DNA of 13,526 nt from JAITWT01 sp964439605 (GTDB lineage Bacteria; Pseudomonadota; Gammaproteobacteria; Burkholderiales; Burkholderiaceae_C): the NCBI GenBank assembly GCA_964439605.1, contig CAYTPC010000026.1, positions 1 to 13,526 on the forward strand, written 5' to 3'. The translations under genes and the position numbers were made by a program. This document shows, one piece after another, positions 9,476 through 13,526 of the stretch (its first letter is position 1; each line of letters starts with the position of its first letter). The notes beneath the pieces are model-generated. The model was not told the origin of the DNA. It did not search any database and saw nothing but the letters and a program-made list of their open reading frames with translations.

Positions 9476-10513
9476 ATGATCCCGCAGACCCTGCGCACCA
9501 GCGGCCGCGCCGCAACGCCGATGACTTACGTCCAGGCGATCGCGCGCGCCTACGTCCATTACGGCAAGGATCCGTCGGGCGCGCTCCGGCAGGCGCAAAT
9601 CACGCCGCATGAACTCAAAAGCCCGCATGCGCGAGTGACCGCCGCACAGTTCGAAGTGCTTTCGGGCATCGCGATGCAAGAGCTCGACGACGAGGCGCTG
9701 GGCTGGTTCAGCCGCCGCCTTCCCTGGGGCAGTTACGGCATGTTGTGCCGCGCCTCGCTCACGGCGCCGAACCTGGGTGTGGCAATCAAGCGCTGGTGCC
9801 GCCACCACCGGCTGCTCACCGACGATGTGATCCTCTCACTGGATGTGGCCAACGGCGTTGCGACGGTATCGATCACCGAGCACCGCGACCTTGACCATTG
9901 GCGTGAGTTCTGCCTCGTGACCTTGCTGCGCTATCTGCACGGCTATGCCTGCTGGGCCATCGATTCACGCATTCCGCTGTACGAGGCGCATTTCCCATTC
10001 ATACCGCCCGCGCATGCCGATATCTATGCGCTGATATTCTGCAAAACGGTGCATTTCAACGCCCCGCGCGCAAGCTTCAGCTTCGACGAACGCTATCTGG
10101 CGCTACCGATACAGCGCGACGAACGCGCGCTGCGCACCATGCTCAAACGGGCGCTGCCCCTGACGGTGCTGCAATACCGGCACGACCGCCTGCTCAGCCA
10201 GCGCGTGCGCGAACTGCTGCGCACCCGGATGCAGGAAGTGCCCAATGCCCAGGCCATTTCGGCATTGCTCAACGTCTCAAGCCGCACGCTGCATCGCCAG
10301 TTGCACGAAGAAGGCGCTTCGCTGCAATCGATCAAGGACGATGTGCGCCGCGCCCAGGCGATCGCGCAATTGCGCCGCAGCGAACGCCCGATCAAGCAAA
10401 TCGCGATGGCGATCGGCTTTCGCAACGAAAAGAGCTTTACACGCGCCTTCCGCCAATGGACAGGCCGCACGCCGGGAGAATTCCGGCGTGCGGCCCCCAC
10501 CGAACCGGAGTGA
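9476..10513 (+). CDS. AraC-family transcriptional regulator (Arabinose_bd + HTH_18), candidate regulator of the liu operon
   Basis: This 345-aa protein has the layout of OruR/ArgR-like AraC regulators. Residues about 20-205 form the Arabinose_bd-type sensor region (GWFSRRLPWGSYGMLCRASL, then a HFPFIPPAH stretch and FDERYLALPI). Residues about 240-338 form the AraC DNA-binding domain with two helix-turn-helix units: AQAISALLNVSSRTLHRQL (258-276) and IKQIAMAIGFRNEKSFTRAF (306-325), closing with WTGRTPGEFR. Such proteins are cytosolic, usually activators responding to a small metabolite. The gene is divergent from ivd across a 152-bp gap with dyads, so the liu operon and its own gene are the likely targets; this is inference. 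No good Shine-Dalgarno precedes the ATG at 9476. A start at Met16 (9521) is possible, but it too lacks a clear one. Liu operons elsewhere are often controlled by MerR- or TetR-type proteins, so an AraC protein here would be a variant. Confidence 0.9.
   Translation: MIPQTLRTSGRAATPMTYVQAIARAYVHYGKDPSGALRQAQITPHELKSPHARVTAAQFEVLSGIAMQELDDEALGWFSRRLPWGSYGMLCRASLTAPNLGVAIKRWCRHHRLLTDDVILSLDVANGVATVSITEHRDLDHWREFCLVTLLRYLHGYACWAIDSRIPLYEAHFPFIPPAHADIYALIFCKTVHFNAPRASFSFDERYLALPIQRDERALRTMLKRALPLTVLQYRHDRLLSQRVRELLRTRMQEVPNAQAISALLNVSSRTLHRQLHEEGASLQSIKDDVRRAQAIAQLRRSERPIKQIAMAIGFRNEKSFTRAFRQWTGRTPGEFRRAAPTEPE
10463..10495. terminator. Perfect 13-bp hairpin with 7-nt loop at the 3' end of the AraC gene
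   Basis: GGCCGCACGCCGG (10463-10475) and CCGGCGTGCGGCC (10483-10495) pair without mismatch around GAGAATT. The hairpin lies in the last coding stretch of the regulator (GRTPGEFRRAA), just before the 3-bp gap to the convergent peroxidase gene. No T-run follows on either strand, so intrinsic termination is uncertain. A transcript-end stabiliser or a block to convergent transcription is equally possible. The fold is directly visible; the role is inferred. Confidence 0.4.
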
Positions 10514-10516
10514 AAT

Positions 10517-11527
10517 TTACTTGGTCTTGGTAAAAGGTTGCGGCGCCGGGGTTTTATCCGACGATGGCGGCAAGATCGGCAGCGTGAATTTCGGCTGATC
10601 GCCGGTCAGCGTCTTGAGGAAGGCGACGATCTTGGCGTTTTCCTCGGGCGTGAACTTCTTGCCCAACTGGATCCGGCCCATGGTATCGACCGCCTGGTTG
10701 AGCGTGCTGGCCGCGCCGTCGTGGAAGTACGGATAGGTCAGTTCGACATTGCGCAGGGTCGGCACCTTGAACATGAAGCGCTCGGCCTCCTGCCCGCTGA
10801 CCGCGAAACGGCCTGCTGCCGGATTGCTGGTCTTGTAGGGCTCGACCACCCCCATCCGCTGGAACGACGCGCCGCCCACGGCCACACCGTTGTGGCAGGC
10901 CACACACCCGCTGTCCTTGAACAACTGGTAGCCCGCCAGTTCCTGCGCGTTAATCGCCTTTTTGTCGCCCATGAGCCACTTGTCGAACCGCGAATTGGGC
11001 GTGACCAGCGTTTCTTCAAAAGCGGCAATAGCCTGCGTCATCTCCTTGATCGAGATTTTGCGCGAGCCAAAGACCTTGTTGAACTCTTCCACATATTGCG
11101 GAATCGAACTCACCACATTCACGGCCAGCTCGTGCGTGGATGCCATTTCCTTCGGATTGGCGATCGGCCCGCCTGCCTGCTCCTGCAAATCCTTGGCCCG
11201 GCCATCCCAGAATTGCGCCAGATTGAACTTGGAATTGAGCACTGTTGGCGAATTGATTGGCCCTTGCTGCCAATCGTGGCCAATCGAAGAAACCAGGTTG
11301 TCACTGCCCCCCATGCTCAAATTGTGGCATGAATTACATGAAATGTATCCGGATTTTGAAAGACGCGGATCAAAAAACAGCTTTTTACCCAATTCTACCA
11401 TTGCCGGATTACTGATTTTTGCCGGCGTGATCGGCTGAATCGGCTCGGCTGGCGCGTTTGCGGCCATTGCGCTTGCTGATGCAAGCGTAATGGCGCAACA
11501 AACTATTGTTAAACTAAAATTACGCAT
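10517..11527 (-). CDS. Di-haem cytochrome c peroxidase (CcpA/MauG family), periplasmic
   Basis: From ATG at 11527 this is a 336-aa exported protein. MRNFSLTIVCCAITLASASAMAA is a clear Sec signal peptide, so haem attachment and activity are periplasmic. Two c-type haem motifs are present, CNSCH (64-68) and CVACH (208-212). The C-terminal part has FKVPTLRNVELTYPYFHDG (His269) and VDTMGRIQLGKKF, with Met283 a candidate axial ligand of the high-potential haem. Length and motif spacing fit bacterial cytochrome c peroxidases, which reduce H2O2 using cytochrome c or cupredoxin electrons. An AAGGAGA site supports the 11527 start, but an in-frame ATG at 11575, preceded by a perfect AGGAGG, would add 16 residues. 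The gene converges on the AraC gene with 3 bp between the stops. Its composition is less GC-rich than the liu genes. No convincing full FNR box was found upstream. A MauG-like cofactor-maturation role is less likely without partner genes. Confidence 0.93.
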   Translation of the reverse strand: MRNFSLTIVCCAITLASASAMAANAPAEPIQPITPAKISNPAMVELGKKLFFDPRLSKSGYISCNSCHNLSMGGSDNLVSSIGHDWQQGPINSPTVLNSKFNLAQFWDGRAKDLQEQAGGPIANPKEMASTHELAVNVVSSIPQYVEEFNKVFGSRKISIKEMTQAIAAFEETLVTPNSRFDKWLMGDKKAINAQELAGYQLFKDSGCVACHNGVAVGGASFQRMGVVEPYKTSNPAAGRFAVSGQEAERFMFKVPTLRNVELTYPYFHDGAASTLNQAVDTMGRIQLGKKFTPEENAKIVAFLKTLTGDQPKFTLPILPPSSDKTPAPQPFTKTK

Positions 11528-11531
11528 GATT

Positions 11532-11590
11532 TCTCCTTTACTGCGCCTGTTAGGGAAAATAAACTCCGGATTCATTGCTTTTTTCCTCCT
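11532..11590 (-). promoter_or_regulatory. Tandem ribosome-binding sites for two in-frame peroxidase starts
   Basis: AGGAGG at 11590-11585 lies 9 nt before ATG 11575-11573, and AAGGAGA at 11538-11532 lies 4 nt before ATG 11527-11525. Both ATGs are in the peroxidase frame, 48 nt apart. The shorter form has a compact signal peptide; the longer form adds MNPEFIFPNRRSKGEI in front of it. Which is used cannot be decided from sequence, and both may be. Confidence 0.5.
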
Positions 11591-11650
11591 TCTCCGTATG
11601 GGCCGATCAATTACCAGCCACGGCCTCCAGCCCAGCTTATCTTTGCACCA

Positions 11651-11675
11651 CTCTCAGCGGAGCAAGGCCTGAGAG
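11651..11675. promoter_or_regulatory. Inverted repeat CTCTCAG-N11-CTGAGAG upstream of the peroxidase gene
   Basis: CTCTCAG (11651-11657) and CTGAGAG (11669-11675) are exact inverted copies with an 11-nt centre, about 75-100 nt upstream of the longer peroxidase start and between it and the AT-rich hypothetical gene. It may be an operator or a leader hairpin. It is not followed by a T-run on the minus strand, so it is not an obvious terminator for the upstream pair. Confidence 0.35.
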
Positions 11676-11724
11676 CTTCGAACGGTCTGGCAATGAATTT
11701 CATCATATTTCTTGCGATTGTCTC

Positions 11725-11756
11725 GAATTTTTTCCAATCATTCATGAATTTTTTCC
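11725..11756. repeat. Two 11-bp direct repeats GAATTTTTTCC spaced 21 bp
   Basis: GAATTTTTTCC occurs at 11725-11735 and again, identical, at 11746-11756, giving a 21-bp start-to-start distance (two helical turns). The right copy overlaps the last codons of the small exported protein; the left copy lies in the upstream region of the peroxidase gene. This could be a tandem protein-binding site or a duplication at a junction of the AT-rich patch; A/T-run content raises the chance level. Confidence 0.4.
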
Positions 11757-12265
11757 GTCTTCAGCAAGATGAATTTCACCCCATCCCAAACATAGTAATC
11801 AACAAAAACCGGCTCACCCAAGCCAGCGTGATAAACAACGAGCAATCGACTGCTTCGGTGAAATTTAAACCCTTTGTGCCCCTTGTAGTCTGGAGGGAAA
11901 AGTTGATTGAAACTCATCCCCGGATAGACAACACCGGTCGTCCGATCAATGAGACAAAATTCAAGACAATCGGTACCGCAACCAGTTTTAAAGAGCGTGT
12001 ATTTATCGGAGAAATTTAGGGGAGCTTTGCTACTGTAACGCAGATACTCCTCTTGTTTCCAATTAATTCCACTGTTTGGATCATCACTACTTGGAATCTT
12101 GGTGGGCGCAAACTTAATTATCTTTCGCAAAGGAACAGAATACGACTTAAACAACGGAGAGACAACATCGACCCCATTAGCGACAGCTGCGAGCGAAAAA
12201 CAAGTAATCAACACGACAGTGACACACCGCATCAACCACTTTACGGCATGTCGCAAGAAAAGCAT
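11738..12265 (-). CDS. Exported hypothetical protein, candidate periplasmic immunity/partner protein
   Basis: I do not recognise this 175-aa protein. It begins with a signal-peptide-like stretch: from Met12, MRCVTVVLITCFSLAAVANG has a basic start, hydrophobic core and small residues at the likely cleavage site. LITC is not a good lipobox, so a soluble periplasmic protein is expected. The mature part holds three cysteines in GCGTDCLEFC (C96, C100, C104), possibly a disulfide site, followed by IDRTTGVVYPGMSFN and an aromatic-rich C-terminus (FKFHRSSRLLVVYHAG, VDYYVWDGVKF). The start is uncertain: neither ATG at 12265 nor Met12 (12232) has a strong ribosome site. Codon use is much more AT-rich than the metabolic genes. 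It lies 53 bp downstream of the 294-aa gene on the same strand, so it is probably co-transcribed second, the usual position of an immunity gene after its toxin; that role is inference. Confidence 0.72.
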   Translation of the reverse strand: MLFLRHAVKWLMRCVTVVLITCFSLAAVANGVDVVSPLFKSYSVPLRKIIKFAPTKIPSSDDPNSGINWKQEEYLRYSSKAPLNFSDKYTLFKTGCGTDCLEFCLIDRTTGVVYPGMSFNQLFPPDYKGHKGFKFHRSSRLLVVYHAGLGEPVFVDYYVWDGVKFILLKTEKIHE

Positions 12266-12318
12266 GTGTATCGTCTTTCGATTTAAAAGAATTGCAAGAA
12301 TGCGCGCGAAATTATGTT

Positions 12319-13203
12319 TTAATTTTTCTTTACTTGCGTTGGATGCAGAGGATTTTCAATAAAGCCTGGCGTTAGCGTGTAGAAATCCTGTCCCGCAAGA
12401 GTTTGGAATTTTATAAAATTAACACCTGGAGAAGAATTCGGACCCGCAGTACGCCAAGCATAGAGTTTTGTAGAGCATGGATCAACTCCTCTTTTTTCGC
12501 CTTTTGCCACAGCGATCGCGTTTTGCATATAGATGCGGTATTGCATGAATTTGGGATCACGTACATTATTAGCAATGCTTAATGTACTATCAATAACTTT
12601 TTTCTGCGAAACACCAATATCTGGGTAACTCTTAAACCCTTCAACGACACCTCTGCTTTTTATGAGCGGCAGCAACGATCTCACACCGCTGGGAACCTGA
12701 AGCAAATGAGGATGAGAAAAGGCCAATCTGTTTTCCAGCACATTGCGCATCCACTGCATTGACTTCAATGAATCCTCTTCTTTATAGCGCCCATACTTGT
12801 CATGCGGCGTGATATTTTCAGCGACCAGCATACGTGCAAGCGCACCTACTTCACTGTTTTGGTCCGGCCATTCCATTTTCGGCAGGACCTCAACAGTCAT
12901 TAAAGGAATACAGGCTGTGCATCTAAGCTGCGACGAGCGCCCAGGCGATGCCGAACTGGTTTCAATGTACCCCTGCAGAACAGCCGTCCCGAGCGCCTTC
13001 CCCGTCACAGAAATAATCTGCCACCCGGGTTTGTTAGGAATCAATTTCTGTTTGATATCTACAATATGCGGCTGTGCTGCCTTGATGATCAGCGCTTTCC
13101 CATCCGGGTCAGGTCCGATTTTGAATTCGATTGCCGCCCCATTCAATAAATAGGATTTACTGAGCGCGATCTGATTTGTTCGAATATCATAGAAATATGC
13201 CAC
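12319..13203 (-). CDS. Hypothetical protein with faint SleB/lysozyme-like pattern, candidate cell-wall-targeting effector
   Basis: This 294-aa protein starts with GTG at 13203-13201, backed by an AAGGAAGG ribosome site 4 nt upstream. It has no signal peptide or membrane segment. Residues 1-110 look beta-rich and Ig-like (IEFKIGPDPDGKALIIKA; GTAVLQGYIETS). Residues about 115-280 show a sequence pattern reminiscent of SleB/CwlJ-type cell-wall hydrolases: an acidic helix EVGALARMLVAEN (E118, E129), then MQWMRNVLENRL with the Asn-Arg pair (N158, R159), MQNAIAVAKG and a closing GQDFYTLTPGF. SleB proteins have a lysozyme-like fold with a helix-borne catalytic Glu; E129 would be the candidate. I hold the family match only loosely. 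The gene is AT-rich, has its own promoter-like sequence and precedes a gene for an exported protein, so a secreted-effector role (for example type VI) is a possibility, but no VgrG, PAAR or Hcp gene is in view. Confidence 0.75.
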   Translation of the reverse strand: MAYFYDIRTNQIALSKSYLLNGAAIEFKIGPDPDGKALIIKAAQPHIVDIKQKLIPNKPGWQIISVTGKALGTAVLQGYIETSSASPGRSSQLRCTACIPLMTVEVLPKMEWPDQNSEVGALARMLVAENITPHDKYGRYKEEDSLKSMQWMRNVLENRLAFSHPHLLQVPSGVRSLLPLIKSRGVVEGFKSYPDIGVSQKKVIDSTLSIANNVRDPKFMQYRIYMQNAIAVAKGEKRGVDPCSTKLYAWRTAGPNSSPGVNFIKFQTLAGQDFYTLTPGFIENPLHPTQVKKN

Positions 13204-13216
13204 GGCACCTTCCTTT

Positions 13217-13259
13217 GTTTTGTCTCAAGTTTTACGGGAAATTTTCCTTAGACCAAAAC
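13217..13259 (-). promoter_or_regulatory. Leader stem-loop before the 294-aa gene
   Basis: GTTTTGTCT (13217-13225) pairs with AGACCAAAAC (13250-13259) with one bulged base. Inside lies GGAAA-T-TTTCC (13237-13247), a small perfect dyad. In the minus-strand transcript this would fold between the predicted transcription start (about 13260) and the AAGGAAGG ribosome site. It may protect the mRNA 5' end or tune translation. Low-complexity A/T tracts make chance pairing possible. Confidence 0.3.
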
Positions 13260-13266
13260 ATCGTTC

Positions 13267-13293
13267 ATTGTACGCCAATTCCGGCGCCGTCAA
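13267..13293 (-). promoter_or_regulatory. Sigma-70-like promoter for the AT-rich gene pair
   Basis: On the minus strand TTGACG (13293-13288) and TACAAT (13272-13267) resemble -35 and -10 boxes, spaced 15 bp (16 bp if TTTGAC is taken as the -35). The spacing is shorter than the ideal 17. It lies about 64 nt upstream of the GTG of the 294-aa gene and just beyond the stop of the HAD gene, which would give the pair a transcript independent of it. The spacer contains the palindrome CGGCGCCG (13282-13289). Confidence 0.4.
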
Positions 13294-13298
13294 ATTTC

Positions 13299-13526
13299 TC
13301 AATTCGTAATATTTGATACAAAATGAATACACGAAAAATCACCGGCCCGGTGCGTCAGGAGCCACTGCGTCAATTGCGCCATGCGGGTGAACACCCGCGC
13401 CACGCCCAATTCGCGCAATGCGTCGGCGCTGCTGTGGCCCGGGCCGCCGGGACTGAAGCCGAACACGGTCGCGCCGGCTGCGATGCCCGAGGCGGCGCCG
13501 GTTAGCGTGTCCTCGATCACCACGCA
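13299..13526 (-). CDS. HAD-superfamily hydrolase, C-terminal fragment (5' end outside window)
   Basis: The frame is open to the right edge and gives the last 75 residues. It begins CVVIEDTLTGAASGIAAGATVFGF, the acidic ED motif and following loop of HAD subfamily IA phosphatases (phosphoglycolate or sugar-phosphate type), then SSADALRELGVARVFTRMAQLTQWL. The N-terminal nucleophile Asp is beyond the window, so substrate class cannot be judged. The last dozen residues (DFSCIHFVSNITN) fall in AT-rich DNA unlike the GC-rich body. The native end may have been replaced by adjoining foreign sequence. The stop lies just upstream of the promoter-like sequence for the next minus-strand gene. Confidence 0.85.
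   Translation of the reverse strand, partial: CVVIEDTLTGAASGIAAGATVFGFSPGGPGHSSADALRELGVARVFTRMAQLTQWLLTHRAGDFSCIHFVSNITN

Noticed and set aside
11600..11625. FNR box for the peroxidase
   Set aside because: Only the half-site TTGAT is present on the minus strand; the expected ATCAA after four bases is missing (CCATA), so it is too weak to claim.
12200..12232. Lipoprotein signal (LITC) in the small exported protein
   Set aside because: Position -1 to the cysteine is Thr and the Cys lies within the hydrophobic core, so it does not fit a lipobox; an ordinary signal peptide fits better.

Overview
The window looks like chromosomal DNA of a high-GC betaproteobacterium, most likely Burkholderiales and probably Comamonadaceae. 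The basis is the GC-rich coding bias, a branched-chain acyl-CoA degradation cluster in a style familiar from that group, and a degenerate intergenic palindrome (about 1753-1812) resembling a repeat I remember from Comamonadaceae. Taxonomy is inferred from composition and gene content, not from a marker gene.

Layout. Left edge: a 3'-truncated periplasmic substrate-binding protein of an ABC transporter (minus strand), divergent from a calcineurin-like metallophosphoesterase (plus strand). The core, 1889-9323 on the minus strand, is a leucine/isovalerate (liu-type) catabolic operon. In transcription order it holds isovaleryl-CoA dehydrogenase, an acyl-CoA synthetase, the carboxyltransferase (beta) subunit of methylcrotonyl-CoA carboxylase, the 3' relic of a DinB-family gene, a DUF1697 protein, methylglutaconyl-CoA hydratase and an oddly arranged family III CoA-transferase. 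The last four units are chained by 4-nt stop/start overlaps. The biotin-carrying alpha subunit (liuD) and HMG-CoA lyase (liuE) are not in the window. An AraC-family regulator with an Arabinose_bd-type sensor domain is divergent from the dehydrogenase. The 152-bp gap between them holds a perfect 10-10-10 dyad, making the regulator the natural candidate controller.

Right part. The regulator converges, 3 bp apart, on a secreted di-haem cytochrome c peroxidase (minus). A perfect 13-bp hairpin lies at the very end of the regulator gene. Upstream of the peroxidase, composition drops sharply to AT-rich over roughly 11.55-13.33 kb. This patch encodes two unfamiliar proteins in a row on the minus strand. 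The first is a 294-aa protein without a signal peptide; its C-terminal two thirds carry a faint SleB/lysozyme-like pattern. The second is a 175-aa exported, cysteine-containing protein. The order, compartments and composition fit a horizontally acquired effector/immunity-like pair; this is the most interesting candidate in the window but is an inference. The right edge holds the C-terminal end of a HAD-superfamily phosphatase.

How the genes work together: the synthetase can activate free isovalerate or a similar acid, and the dehydrogenase makes 3-methylcrotonyl-CoA. The carboxyltransferase, with an alpha subunit encoded elsewhere, makes 3-methylglutaconyl-CoA, and the hydratase makes HMG-CoA. 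The CoA-transferase may recycle CoA between acyl groups. No gap longer than 300 bases lacks a gene; no RNA gene, CRISPR array or insertion sequence was seen.
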